A stretch of DNA of 64,000 bases, taken from positions 1-64,000 of the forward strand of contig NZ_JAKLJA010000032.1 in NCBI RefSeq assembly GCF_022213065.1, written 5' to 3'. The stretch comes from Paraburkholderia tagetis (GTDB lineage: Bacteria; Pseudomonadota; Gammaproteobacteria; Burkholderiales; Burkholderiaceae). Below, piece by piece: positions 33,373 to 41,947 of this stretch. Under the pieces are notes generated by a model, which was not told where the DNA came from, did no database searches, and saw only the letters and a program-made list of their open reading frames with translations. The position numbers and the translations under genes were made by a program. How positions within the stretch are numbered: the first letter of the stretch is position 1; each line of letters starts with the position of its first letter.

Positions 33373-34230
33373 ATGAGCGGCCAAAACGATAGCCCGTACT
33401 ACTTCGTACCGCACCCGTCGCGGCATCCGATCAGCGCGTCCATTGGTCTTCTGATCATGCTCGCGTCGCTTGCGTCGTGGATCAACGGCGAGTCGTGGGG
33501 GCCGATCGGCGTGGCCGCCGGTCTGCTGTGGGTGCTCTTCACGCTGTGGCACTGGTTCGGCGACGCCATCGCCGAATCGGAAGGCGGCATGTACGGCAAG
33601 CGTGTCGACAAGTCGTATCGCTGGAGCATGAGCTGGTTCATCTTCTCCGAAGTGATGTTCTTCGGCGCGTTCTTCGGTGCGCTCTTCTACGCGCGCCAGA
33701 TCGCACTTCATCAGCTCGGCAGCCTCGACTACAAGCTGATCTGGCCGGACTTCGCGGCGGTGTGGCCGAACAACGGTCCGGCGGCGCTCGTATCGCATTT
33801 CCGTTCGATGACGCCCTGGCCGGTTCCGACCATCAACACGGCGCTGCTGCTCTCCTCGGGCGCGACGCTCACGGTTGCTCACCACGCACTGCGCGACGAT
33901 CATCGCAAGAAGACCATCGCATGGCTCGCGGCGACGATAGCGCTGGGCCTGTGCTTCCTGTGCCTGCAGGTCTTCGAGTACGTTCACGCGTACAACGAAC
34001 TGAACCTCACGCTCGCTTCGGGCATCTACGGTTCGACGTTCTTCCTGCTCACGGGCTTCCACGGCTTCCACGTGTTCCTCGGCGGCACGATGCTCACGGT
34101 GGTGATGATGCGGCTGATTCGTGGCCACTTCACAGCGGAGCACCACTTCGCATTCGAAGGCGCCGCGTGGTACTGGCACTTCGTGGACGTGGTCTGGCTC
34201 GGCCTCTACGTTGTCGTGTACTGGCTGTAA
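33373..34230 (+). CDS. ctaE: Cytochrome c oxidase subunit III
   Basis: A 285-aa, seven-helix subunit that stabilises the catalytic core. Family features include YYFVPHPSRHPI at the N-terminus, SEVMFFGAFFGALFYAR and the C-terminal TGFHGFHVFLGG and WYWHFVDVVWLGLYVVVYW. ATG 33373 has GGAGA seven bases upstream, so the longer open frame from 33286 is not used. Confidence 0.96.
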   Translation: MSGQNDSPYYFVPHPSRHPISASIGLLIMLASLASWINGESWGPIGVAAGLLWVLFTLWHWFGDAIAESEGGMYGKRVDKSYRWSMSWFIFSEVMFFGAFFGALFYARQIALHQLGSLDYKLIWPDFAAVWPNNGPAALVSHFRSMTPWPVPTINTALLLSSGATLTVAHHALRDDHRKKTIAWLAATIALGLCFLCLQVFEYVHAYNELNLTLASGIYGSTFFLLTGFHGFHVFLGGTMLTVVMMRLIRGHFTAEHHFAFEGAAWYWHFVDVVWLGLYVVVYWL

Positions 34231-34285
34231 CGCGCAGGATGCGGGGCATTCGCGTGACACGCGAATGCCGCAGCGCAGCGGACAT

Positions 34286-34336
34286 AAAAAAGCCAAGGCG
34301 CCGCTCCGACATCGTCGGCGCGGCGCCTTGGCTTTT
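34286..34336. terminator. Bidirectional terminator after coxC
   Basis: AAAAGCCAAGGCGCCG (34288-34303) pairs with CGGCGCCTTGGCTTTT (34321-34336), with an inner stem CCGAC/GTCGG. The stem is very strong, with A- and T-tracts on both sides. It ends the coxB-ctaE transcript and the facing DUF2909 gene. Confidence 0.92.
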
Positions 34337-34355
34337 GCAGGATCGGATGTGAACG

Positions 34356-34565
34356 TCAGCGGTTGAGCGGAATCCCGGTGGACTGGATCCAGCCCATCCA
34401 GTGCGCGAAGAGGATGAAGAGGAACAGCGAGATGGACAAGCCGACGCGCGTCGCGAGCGACCAGACCATCCGCTTGCTGCGGCCCCGGTCGTGCATCATG
34501 AAGTAAAGCGCCGAGATCATACTCGTGATGATCAGCGCAAATGCAATGGGGACAAGTATGTGCAT
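34356..34565 (-). CDS. DUF2909 twin transmembrane protein
   Basis: A 69-aa protein with two membrane helices (about 3-22 and 39-58) joined by a basic loop (MHDRGRSKRM). This size and pattern match the small DUF2909 or twin transmembrane protein found beside SURF1 in Burkholderiales. It is the only minus-strand gene in the oxidase block and is divergent from SURF1. ATG 34565 gives the usual MHILVPIAFAL start; ATG 34586 is an alternative. Function unknown. Confidence 0.78.
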   Translation of the reverse strand: MHILVPIAFALIITSMISALYFMMHDRGRSKRMVWSLATRVGLSISLFLFILFAHWMGWIQSTGIPLNR

Positions 34566-34670
34566 GAAATTCACTGAAGTTGGCATGCCTGAAAACGCCT
34601 GTCTCATTATCGCACCGTGCTCCCAAGGGCGGGGTTCGGTCCTGCGAATGCTACGCATCGGATGTGCCTG

Positions 34671-35429
34671 ATGAAGATCCGTCTCGTTCCCGCGCTGCTT
34701 ATCCTGATCGTGATGGCCGTGACAATTCGTCTCGGCTTCTGGCAGCGCGACCGCGCCCATCAGAAGGAAGCGCTGCAGGTGCAGATCACACGCTATGAGA
34801 ACGCGAGCCCGCAGGCGGTGGGCACTGCGCCCATCGCCCTGAAGGACATCGAGTTCCATCGGGTGAGCGCAAAGGGCACGTTCATGCCCGAACGTGTGGT
34901 GTATCTCGACAATCGTCCCTATAACGACCAGCCAGGCTTTTACGTGGTGATGCCGCTTAAACTGGAAGGCGGTGGCTATGTGCTCGTGAACCGCGGCTGG
35001 CTGCCGCGCAACATTCAGGTTCGCGAGCGGATTGCGCCCTATCTGACCCCGGCGGGTCCGGTCGAAGTAGTGGGCATTGTGCGCGCCGATGCTTCGCGTG
35101 CCTTCGAACTGGGGACCGGCGGCTCTGCAGCGCATCAGAAGATACGGCAGAATCTCGGCGTCGCTTCCTACGCGGCGGAAACCGGGCTGCCGTTGCAGCC
35201 CTTCGTGATCCAGCAAACGGGCGCGGTGCCGGCCTTGAAGGACGGCCTCGTGCGCGACTGGCCGGTGCCGGCCACGGACGTCGAACGCAACTATGGCTAC
35301 ATGCTTCAGTGGTGGGGCATGGCGGCCGCGGCGCTCGGATTCGGCCTTTACGCGGCTCGTCGGGCCGCGACAAAAGAGCGCAGCAAAGAGCGCGGTCAGG
35401 GGCCGGCTCACAGCACAAAGGACGCCTGA
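34671..35429 (+). CDS. SURF1-family oxidase assembly protein
   Basis: Assists haem a insertion into subunit I. The 252-aa protein has the SURF1 layout: an N-terminal helix (about 5-22) ending RLGFWQRDRAHQKEAL, a periplasmic domain with YLDNRPYNDQPGFYVVMPL and VNRGWLPR, and a C-terminal helix in NYGYMLQWWGMAAAALGFG. ATG 34671 gives MKIRLVPALL; ATG 34662 would add three residues. Confidence 0.92.
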   Translation: MKIRLVPALLILIVMAVTIRLGFWQRDRAHQKEALQVQITRYENASPQAVGTAPIALKDIEFHRVSAKGTFMPERVVYLDNRPYNDQPGFYVVMPLKLEGGGYVLVNRGWLPRNIQVRERIAPYLTPAGPVEVVGIVRADASRAFELGTGGSAAHQKIRQNLGVASYAAETGLPLQPFVIQQTGAVPALKDGLVRDWPVPATDVERNYGYMLQWWGMAAAALGFGLYAARRAATKERSKERGQGPAHSTKDA

Positions 35430-35555
35430 CGATCGGTTGGCTTTTAGCCGATTGCATCGCCGGACGATTCCGCCGGACGATTCGTCAGGCACAAGGATTC
35501 GCTGCAACCTGGCAGCGCATGGATAACTGGAAGCGACAGAAACGAGGTTCAGGCA

Positions 35556-36269
35556 GTGTCGACGCATTCTCCCGATTCATCGCAGGTTTCGAGCAGCGCA
35601 TCGCTGCAAAAGGGCGCTTCGTCCAAGGGCGCTCCGCCCAAGGGTGCCCAGCCGAATGGCGCTGCACCCAAGGGCGCCCCCCGGAAGGGCTCATGGCAGC
35701 GCGGCCGCTGGATGCTGCTGCTGATTGCGGTGATCTGCGGCGCGCCCATCGCGCTTTCGTACTTCACCTATTACGTGATCAAGCCGAAGGGCGGCTCGAC
35801 GAGTTACGGCACGCTGATCGAGCCGCAACGCACGATTCCGTCCGCGCTGATGGTGACCGGCGACGACGGCCGCGAAGTGCCGCTCGCCTCGCTCAAGGGC
35901 CGCTGGCTGATGATCTCGGTGGACGGTGGCGTGTGCGGGGCGTCGTGCGTGCAGAAGCTCTACTTCATGCGTCAGGTGCGCGCGACGCAAGGCGTGGAGC
36001 GCGAGCGCGTCGTCACGGTCTGGCTGCGTACCGACGACGCCGCGGTGCCGGCCGTCGTGAAGACCGCCTACCCGGACACGCGCATGCTGCGCGCCGATTC
36101 GACCTCGGTGTCCGCATGGCTGCCCGCGACCGACAAGACGAAGGACACCGACCACATCTACCTGGTCGACCCGAACGGCAACCTGATGATGCGGTTCCCC
36201 GAGCAGCCGGACCCGTCGAAGATCAAGCAGGACTTGACCAAACTCCTCAAGTGGTCGCGCATCGGTTAA
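35556..36269 (+). CDS. Sco-like membrane thioredoxin-fold protein with pentapeptide repeats
   Basis: A 237-aa protein in the oxidase assembly block. Residues 19-45 repeat the unit KGAxP/S about five times. A membrane helix (about 52-72) follows, then a periplasmic thioredoxin-like domain (LASLKGRWLMISVDGG, YLVDPNGNLMMRFPE). The motif Cys127-GAS-Cys131 has the CxxxC spacing of Sco copper sites, but I do not see the Sco copper-ligand histidine in its usual context. GTG 35556 has GAGG upstream. Copper or disulfide chemistry for the oxidase is inferred. Confidence 0.72.
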   Translation: MSTHSPDSSQVSSSASLQKGASSKGAPPKGAQPNGAAPKGAPRKGSWQRGRWMLLLIAVICGAPIALSYFTYYVIKPKGGSTSYGTLIEPQRTIPSALMVTGDDGREVPLASLKGRWLMISVDGGVCGASCVQKLYFMRQVRATQGVERERVVTVWLRTDDAAVPAVVKTAYPDTRMLRADSTSVSAWLPATDKTKDTDHIYLVDPNGNLMMRFPEQPDPSKIKQDLTKLLKWSRIG

Positions 36270-36307
36270 GGTGCGCAGCGCAAGTCTGACAGAGAAGAGT
36301 ACGAGAG

Positions 36308-37417
36308 ATGTTTATTCTGGAGTTGGGCCTGATTGGCCTGTGCATCGCGTTGCTGCCGCTGTCGTGGGTCTGGGTGAAGGCCGACGACGACAAGTTCCGC
36401 AAGCTCGTGTGGCTCACGACGTTCATGACGCTCGACCTCGTGATGTTCGGCGGCTTCACGCGCCTGACCGACTCGGGCCTCGGCTGTCCTGACTGGCCGG
36501 GTTGCTACGGCACCTCGTCGCCGTTCATCGCGCATGCGCAGATCGCGGCCGCGCACCTTGCCATGCCGAGCGGCCCCGTGAGCATGACGAAGGCGTGGAT
36601 CGAGATGATTCACCGCTATTTCGCGATGGCCATCGGTGTCCTGATCATTGCGCAGACGGCGATCGCCTGGCGCGCGCGCATCAAGCGGATGGCGCTGCAT
36701 GTCTCGCCGTGGTGGCCCACGGCGCTGCTCGGCCTGATCGTCTTGCAGGGCGTGTTCGGCGCGTGGACGGTGACGATGAAACTGCAACCCATCATCGTCA
36801 CTACGCACCTCATGCTTGGCCTCATGCTGCTCGGCTCGCTCGCGTGGCTCGCCGCGCGCATGACGCCGCTGCCCGCGTTCGAGCCCGACGCCGCGCGCTG
36901 GCGCGTGGCCGCGCTCGCGGCGCTGGTCCTGCTCGTCGCGCAGATTGCGCTGGGCGGCTGGGTGAGCACGAACTACGCGGTGCTCGCGTGCACGGACTTC
37001 CCGACCTGCAACGGCGCGCTGATCCCGCCGATGGACTTTCACCATGGCTTCCATCTCTGGCGCGCGCTCGGCATGGACGGCAACGGCGACGTGATTACGC
37101 AGGACGCGCTCGTCGCGATCCACTGGACACATCGCACGTTCGCGTTCGTGGTGATCGCTTATCTGGTATGGTTCGCCCTCAAGTTGCGGCGTTACGCTTC
37201 GCTGCGACGCCCCGCTAACTGGGTCCTGATCGTGATCGCGATCCAGTTTCTGACAGGGCTATCCAACATCGTGCTGCAGTGGCCGCTGCCCGTGGCAGTG
37301 GCGCACAACGGTGGCGCGGCGATCCTGTTGCTTCTTGTCGTCGTGCTAAACTTTCGAATTGCTTGTAGCCGCCCCGGCCGCGCCGTCCTCCCTGCGCGCG
37401 ACACCGCTGCGGTGTGA
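36308..37417 (+). CDS. ctaA: Haem A synthase (COX15/CtaA)
   Basis: Oxidises the C8 methyl of haem O to give haem A. A 369-aa polytopic protein with two four-helix halves. GGFTRLTDSGLGCPDWPGCYG and the haem-ligand histidines in MIHRYFAM and TTHLML mark the first half; WVSTNYAVLACTDFPTCNG, HWTHRTFA and AVAHNGGAAI mark the second. The loop cysteine pairs are present. It follows the Sco-like gene by 38 bp. Confidence 0.94.
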   Translation: MFILELGLIGLCIALLPLSWVWVKADDDKFRKLVWLTTFMTLDLVMFGGFTRLTDSGLGCPDWPGCYGTSSPFIAHAQIAAAHLAMPSGPVSMTKAWIEMIHRYFAMAIGVLIIAQTAIAWRARIKRMALHVSPWWPTALLGLIVLQGVFGAWTVTMKLQPIIVTTHLMLGLMLLGSLAWLAARMTPLPAFEPDAARWRVAALAALVLLVAQIALGGWVSTNYAVLACTDFPTCNGALIPPMDFHHGFHLWRALGMDGNGDVITQDALVAIHWTHRTFAFVVIAYLVWFALKLRRYASLRRPANWVLIVIAIQFLTGLSNIVLQWPLPVAVAHNGGAAILLLLVVVLNFRIACSRPGRAVLPARDTAAV

Positions 37418-37426
37418 CCCCGCCCC

Positions 37427-38341
37427 ATGGAAAGTACAACCCTCTCCCAGACATCAGGTAAGCCCGGTAGCCGGATTTCCCAATATCTCGCGCTCACCAA
37501 GCCGCGTGTCACGCAACTGGCCGTGTTCTGCGCGGTCATCGGCATGTTCCTCGCCGTGCCGGGCATGGTGCCCTGGAAGCAACTCGTTGGCGGCACCATC
37601 GGCATCTGGCTGACGTCCGGTGCAGCCTTCGCGATCAACTGCCTCGTCGAGCAGAAGGTGGATGCGCGCATGCGTCGCACCTCCTGGCGTCCTTCGGCGC
37701 GCGGCGAGATCACCAGCGCGCAGATCCTGCTGTTCTCCGCAGTGATCGGCGGCATTGGCATGTGGACGCTCTACACGTTCACCAACCCGCTCACCATGTG
37801 GCTCACGTTCGCGACCTTCATCGGCTACGCGATCATCTACACGCTGCTGCTCAAGCCCGCCACGCCCCAGAACATCGTGATCGGCGGCGCCTCGGGCGCG
37901 ATGCCGCCGGCGCTCGGCTGGGCGGCTGTCACGGGCCACGTGCCCGCCGACGCCTGGATTCTCGTCCTCATCATCTTCGTGTGGACGCCGCCGCACTTCT
38001 GGGCCCTCGCGCTCTATCGCCGCAAGGACTACGAAAACGCCGGCCTGCCGATGCTGCCCAACACGCACGGCGAGAAGTACACGCGCCTGCATATCCTGCT
38101 CTACACCGTGATCCTTTTCGCGGTCACGCTGATGCCCTATATCTCGGGCATGAGCGGCCTCGTGTATCTGGTCACGGCGGTCCTGCTCGGCGCGGTGTTC
38201 CTCGCCTATGCGTGGAAGATCTACGTCGACTATTCGGACGCACTCGCACGCAAGACTTTCCGCTATTCGATCGTTTACCTCTCGGTGCTGTTCGCCGCGC
38301 TGCTCGTCGACCACTACGTGCACGCACTCATCGGGATGTAA
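37427..38341 (+). CDS. ctaB: Protohaem IX farnesyltransferase (haem O synthase)
   Basis: Adds a farnesyl group to haem B, supplying CtaA. The 304-aa UbiA-family enzyme has LTKPRVTQL near the N-terminus and the first Asp-rich motif replaced by the haem-synthase form NCLVEQKVDARMRRTSWRP. It also carries WTPPHFWALALYRRKDYENAGLPMLP-type sequence. It starts 10 bp after ctaA, so the two are cotranscribed. Confidence 0.95.
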   Translation: MESTTLSQTSGKPGSRISQYLALTKPRVTQLAVFCAVIGMFLAVPGMVPWKQLVGGTIGIWLTSGAAFAINCLVEQKVDARMRRTSWRPSARGEITSAQILLFSAVIGGIGMWTLYTFTNPLTMWLTFATFIGYAIIYTLLLKPATPQNIVIGGASGAMPPALGWAAVTGHVPADAWILVLIIFVWTPPHFWALALYRRKDYENAGLPMLPNTHGEKYTRLHILLYTVILFAVTLMPYISGMSGLVYLVTAVLLGAVFLAYAWKIYVDYSDALARKTFRYSIVYLSVLFAALLVDHYVHALIGM

Positions 38342-38345
38342 CCAT

Positions 38346-38993
38346 ATGGCCCATTCAACGCTCGCGCGCGCAGCACGCGCCGCGCGTATCACGCTCATTG
38401 CGCTCGCCGCGGCGGGCGCGCTCGGCGGCACGTTGCTGCTCGAAGGCTGCGGTCAGCAGCCACCATCGTTCTCGAACCTCGACATCACCGGCAACACGCA
38501 GTTCGGCAAGGACTTCTCGCTGCCGGACACGAGCGGCAAGATGCGCTCGCTCGCCGACTTCAAGGGCAAGGCGGTCGTGCTGTTCTTCGGCTACACGCAT
38601 TGCCCGGACGTCTGCCCGACCACCATGGCCGAGCTTTCTCAGGCGCTCCAGCAACTGGGACCCGATGCCGCGAAGCGCGTGCAGGTGATCTTCGTGAGCG
38701 TCGATCCCGAGCGTGACAGCGCTGCGATCCTGAGTCAGTACGTGAGCGCGTTCAATCCCACCTTCATCGCGCTGCGCCCGGCCAACGAAGAGCAGCTCAA
38801 GCAGATCACGAAGGACTTCCGCGTCTACTACGCGAAGGTGCCCGGCAATACGCCCGATAGCTACACGATGGATCACACCGCCGCGAGCTACGTGTTCGAC
38901 ACCACCGGCAAGCTGCGGCTCTTCGCGCGCGACGGGCAGGGCGTCACGCCATGGCTGCACGATCTGAAGATCCTGCTCGCTTCGAACGACTGA
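38346..38993 (+). CDS. SCO1/SenC copper chaperone
   Basis: Delivers copper to CuA of subunit II. It has an N-terminal signal with LLLEGC near residue 37, a possible though unusual lipobox, and a thioredoxin-like domain with copper ligands Cys86 and Cys90 (HCPDVCPTTM) and His177 (MDHTAASYVFD). Length 215 aa. ATG 38346 starts 5 bp after the ctaB stop. It ends the assembly block. Confidence 0.93.
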   Translation: MAHSTLARAARAARITLIALAAAGALGGTLLLEGCGQQPPSFSNLDITGNTQFGKDFSLPDTSGKMRSLADFKGKAVVLFFGYTHCPDVCPTTMAELSQALQQLGPDAAKRVQVIFVSVDPERDSAAILSQYVSAFNPTFIALRPANEEQLKQITKDFRVYYAKVPGNTPDSYTMDHTAASYVFDTTGKLRLFARDGQGVTPWLHDLKILLASND

Positions 38994-39025
38994 AGCTGCC
39001 AGGGTCTCTGGCACATTCCGGCTTT

Positions 39026-39060
39026 CTAAACACGTCGCCGCTAGCCGGCGACGTGTTTAG
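39026..39060. terminator. 15-bp perfect hairpin after SCO1
   Basis: CTAAACACGTCGCCG and CGGCGACGTGTTTAG flank a five-base loop. The right arm ends GTTTAGTTGTG, a modest T-tract. It is placed to end the oxidase assembly transcript. Confidence 0.75.
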
Positions 39061-39207
39061 TTGTGCACGCCGGCATATCTGTATGCGATTTCTTTATTTC
39101 GCGGGGCCTGCGCCATATGAGACCATTTATGTCCACCCGGCGGGCGGCACACAATGCCGCCACAGTCGGGATATGACAAACACGCAACAAGCGGGAACAA
39201 CAACGCC

Positions 39208-40023
39208 ATGCAGCGCAGAAATCTGATTAAAGCTCTCCTCGCCGGCTTTGCAGCCGCCACCACGCTCGCGGCCAGCTTCGGCGCCCACGCCGACGACAAG
39301 GTCATCAAGGTCGGTACCGTTTCGGGTCCGGACGCACAGGTCTGGACCGTGGTCCAGAAGGTCGCCAGGCGCGAAGGCCTGAACGTCAAGGTCATCGAAT
39401 TCAACGACTACGTGCAGCCGAACGCGGCGCTCGACTCGGGCGACCTCGACGCCAATAGCTTCCAGACGGGGCCGTACCTCGACGGCCAGGTCAAGCAGCG
39501 CGGCTACAAGCTCGTGAACGTGGGCCTCACGTACATCTCGCCGATCGGCGTGTACTCGAAGAAGCTCAAGTCGCTGAACGACCTGCCGCAAGGCGCAAAG
39601 GTCGCGGTGCCGAACGATCCCTCGAATGAGAACCGCGCGCTGCTGCTCCTGCAGAACAAGGGTGTGATCAAGCTGCGCGCCGGTGCGGGCACGAACGGCA
39701 ATAACGCGACGCCGCTCGACGTCGCCGAGAATCCGAAGAAGGTGAAGCTCGTCGAACTGGATGCCGCGCAACTGCCGCGCGCGCTCGGCGATGTGGACGC
39801 CGCCGTGATCAACACGAACTACGCGCTGGCGGCCGGCCTGCAGCCGACCAAGGACGCCATCGCGCTGGAAGACACCCACAGCCCGTACGCGAACCTGATC
39901 GCGGTGCGCGCCCAGGACAAGGACAAGCCTTGGGTGAAGAAGCTGGTCGCGGCTTATCAGTCGGAAGACGTGCGCCAGTTCATCAAGAACGAGTTCAAGG
40001 GTTCGATGATTCCGTCGTTCTAA
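39208..40023 (+). CDS. metQ: MetQ/NlpA-family ABC transporter substrate-binding protein
   Basis: A 271-aa periplasmic binding protein of the methionine ABC importer family. The start MQRRNLIKALLAGF leads to a signal peptide cleaved near Ala28 (GAHA-DD) with no lipobox cysteine, although many homologues are lipoproteins. Family motifs include FNDYVQPNAALDSGDLDANSFQ and the ligand-site region AVINTNYAL. No metN or metI adjoins, so the permease must be elsewhere. Methionine as ligand is inference. Confidence 0.9.
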   Translation: MQRRNLIKALLAGFAAATTLAASFGAHADDKVIKVGTVSGPDAQVWTVVQKVARREGLNVKVIEFNDYVQPNAALDSGDLDANSFQTGPYLDGQVKQRGYKLVNVGLTYISPIGVYSKKLKSLNDLPQGAKVAVPNDPSNENRALLLLQNKGVIKLRAGAGTNGNNATPLDVAENPKKVKLVELDAAQLPRALGDVDAAVINTNYALAAGLQPTKDAIALEDTHSPYANLIAVRAQDKDKPWVKKLVAAYQSEDVRQFIKNEFKGSMIPSF

Positions 40024-40092
40024 GCGACGCAAACTCTCATCCCGATCGCAGCGCGCGGCGTGCAAGCCGTTCGCTGGCGATCCAGCAAATTG

Positions 40093-40121
40093 AAAAGCCG
40101 CTTCCATGAAGCGGCTTTTTT
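40093..40121 (+). terminator. Terminator of metQ
   Basis: AAAAGCCGCTTC (40093-40104) pairs with GAAGCGGCTTTT (40108-40119) around CAT, followed by TT: a textbook intrinsic terminator. Confidence 0.93.
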
Positions 40122-40207
40122 GTGTTCGCTGACACGTCTTTGCGAGCGGTTCGACTGCTGCGCGGCGGCGAGAACCGCTGGACATATTCAGACTCAGGGC
40201 TGCGCGC

Positions 40208-40645
40208 TCATCCCAGCAGCCTCTGCACGACCTCCATCGCGTCGACCAATTGTTGCTGCTCGGCGGCCGAGAGCTTCGCGAGCAGCCCCATCACTCCGCC
40301 GACTGCCGCCGCGGCAAGCGATGCGCACGCGATGCGGCCCGCTTCGGTCAGGCTCACGTGCGTCAGACGTGCGTCGGCTTCGGAGGCGCGCCGCGTGATC
40401 AGTTGCTGGCGCTCGAACCCGGCAAGAATCCGGCTCAGATAACCCGAATCGAGCGTCAGATCGCGTGCGAGAGCCGCAGCGGTGTCCGTGCGACCGCTCT
40501 CCAGCTCGCGAAGAATGCGGATCTCAGTCAGCGAAAAAGAGGTGCGCGGAAGCTCGCTATGTCGCGCACCAAGAAACTTCCGATAGAAGCGATTGAACTG
40601 AAGGACGGCCTCGGCGCGCCGTTTCATGGCGGAATCGTTCGACAA
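40208..40645 (-). CDS. MarR-family transcriptional regulator
   Basis: A winged helix-turn-helix regulator of 139-145 aa. The core SFSLTEIRILRELES, DTAAALARDLTLDSGYLSRILAGFERQ (recognition region) and the wing RRASEADARLTHVSLTEAG are typical of MarR. TTG 40645 has GAGG seven bases upstream; ATG 40627 is an alternative with no clear site. It is transcribed away from the GntR gene across an AT-rich spacer. The ligand and targets are unknown. Confidence 0.85.
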   Translation of the reverse strand: MSNDSAMKRRAEAVLQFNRFYRKFLGARHSELPRTSFSLTEIRILRELESGRTDTAAALARDLTLDSGYLSRILAGFERQQLITRRASEADARLTHVSLTEAGRIACASLAAAAVGGVMGLLAKLSAAEQQQLVDAMEVVQRLLG

Positions 40646-41070
40646 CCCTGTACCTCGTCGTCACTTGTGGATGTTGATCAGGCACCACTATATGGGATGT
40701 CAGGGCATCGCGATATCGCCTTTGTGTCCTCCGAAGCGGTGTGGTGGTCCTGATCCGGTATCCGGTTGGTCTGCATGGTTGGTATGTCGAGCGGTCCGCT
40801 GGCTTCTCAAAAAGAGCCCACAGGTATCTTTCCAGGGAAAGTCCCAATCTCCAGTTTGCCTCAACGGCGCCTTTGTTAATCGCATAACACATTGATTTTT
40901 AAGTTATTTTTGTTGATTCGCGAGTGGCGATCGCACATGTTGACTGGTATTATTGTGGTTATATAATGGGCTCAAATTCGCACCGGGACCCTGCCATGAC
41001 GGCACTGCTGAAAGTGCCAGATGGCCTGCCCGGATGCGCCACGATCTGTCCAACCGCTGGTCGGAGTTCC
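40646..41070. other. Control region between marR and gntR
   Basis: No gene is supported. It contains an AT-rich segment (40880-40970), unusual for this chromosome, with the gntR promoter at 40940-40967. TTGGT repeats occur near 40767-40784. The gntR leader after the promoter is about 95 nt. I could not define an operator. Confidence 0.5.
40940..40967 (+). promoter_or_regulatory. Sigma-70 promoter of the GlcNAc operon regulator
   Basis: TTGACT (40940-40945) and TATAAT (40962-40967) are 16 bp apart, close to consensus. The spacer contains TGGTATTATTGTGGT, which could be an operator for the GntR product; that is a guess. Confidence 0.75.
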
Positions 41071-41805
41071 ATGGAAACCCGTTGGTCTGCCCTGATGCCC
41101 GATGCGCGCAATATCACGCCGCTGTATCTGCAACTGGCGCGCAACCTTGCCACCGCGATTCATTGCGGCGTGTGGTCGGCGGGCGAGGCGCTGCCGTCGG
41201 AGCGCACGCTCTCGGACGCCATCGGCGTTTCGCGCATCACGGCGCGCAAAGCCATCGAGTTGCTAGTCGAGCAGGGGTTGATTCGGCGCGCACGCGGCGC
41301 GGGCAGCTTCATCACGCCGCGCGTGGAGGATCCGCTTTCGCGCCTGACCGGTTTCACGAAAAAGATGGAGCAGCGCGGCTTCACGCCCGACTCGGTGTGG
41401 CTGGAACGCGAGGTGCGTCCCGCACACCGCGAAGAGATCGTGCAGCTCGGGCTTTCGCCGGGCGCCTCGGTCGCGAGCCTGCGGCGTCTGCGCCGCGCGG
41501 ACGGCATCGTGATGGCCGTCGAGCATACGGCGCTGCCGGCGTCCATCGTGCCGGACCCAAACGCCATCGACGGCTCGCTCTATGCGTATCTCGAAGGGCG
41601 CGGCATGCCGGTCGTGCGCGCGCTCCAGCACTTTCGCGCGGTCAACGCGACGGGCGAGGTCGCGACGCTGATGGGCGTGGAGCCGGGCGCCGCGCTGCTC
41701 GTGATCACGCGCGTGGGTTTTTCGCGCGATCAGCACGCCATCGAGCTCACCGATACCTACTGCCGCGACGGCTTTTACGACTTCGTCGCGGAGCTCAGGC
41801 AATGA
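41071..41805 (+). CDS. GntR/HutC-family regulator of GlcNAc utilisation
   Basis: A 244-aa repressor-type protein with an N-terminal winged helix (PLYLQLARNLATAI, LPSERTLSDAIGVSRITARKAIELL, about 12-80) and a C-terminal UTRA ligand domain (SRLTGFTKKMEQRG to the end). Relatives such as NagR/DasR sense GlcNAc-6-P or GlcN-6-P. It directly precedes nagA, a phosphosugar deaminase and a GlcNAc PTS. ATG 41071 has CGGAG upstream and matches related starts (METRWSALMPDARN). Confidence 0.88.
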   Translation: METRWSALMPDARNITPLYLQLARNLATAIHCGVWSAGEALPSERTLSDAIGVSRITARKAIELLVEQGLIRRARGAGSFITPRVEDPLSRLTGFTKKMEQRGFTPDSVWLEREVRPAHREEIVQLGLSPGASVASLRRLRRADGIVMAVEHTALPASIVPDPNAIDGSLYAYLEGRGMPVVRALQHFRAVNATGEVATLMGVEPGAALLVITRVGFSRDQHAIELTDTYCRDGFYDFVAELRQ

Positions 41806-41807
41806 AC

Positions 41808-41831
41808 GGAGTAACGATCGGAATAACGATC
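41808..41831. repeat. 12-bp tandem repeat between gntR and nagA
   Basis: GGAGTAACGATC and GGAATAACGATC lie head to tail, followed by a partial GGAACAAC. The first unit begins three bases after the gntR stop. Confidence 0.6.
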
Positions 41832-41947
41832 GGAACAACAGCAGCGGCTCGCGGGAACGGAACGCCGCGCCACGAATCTCTCATGCACGTCACCGTCAAG
41901 ACTCACCGCGCACCCGAATTCGTGGTGCACAAAATCGGAAAAATCTC

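Noticed and set aside
39061..39207. SAM riboswitch upstream of metQ
   Set aside because: I looked for a SAM-type aptamer and found only a simple hairpin (GGCGGCA-N5-TGCCGCC, 39143-39161) without the conserved cores.
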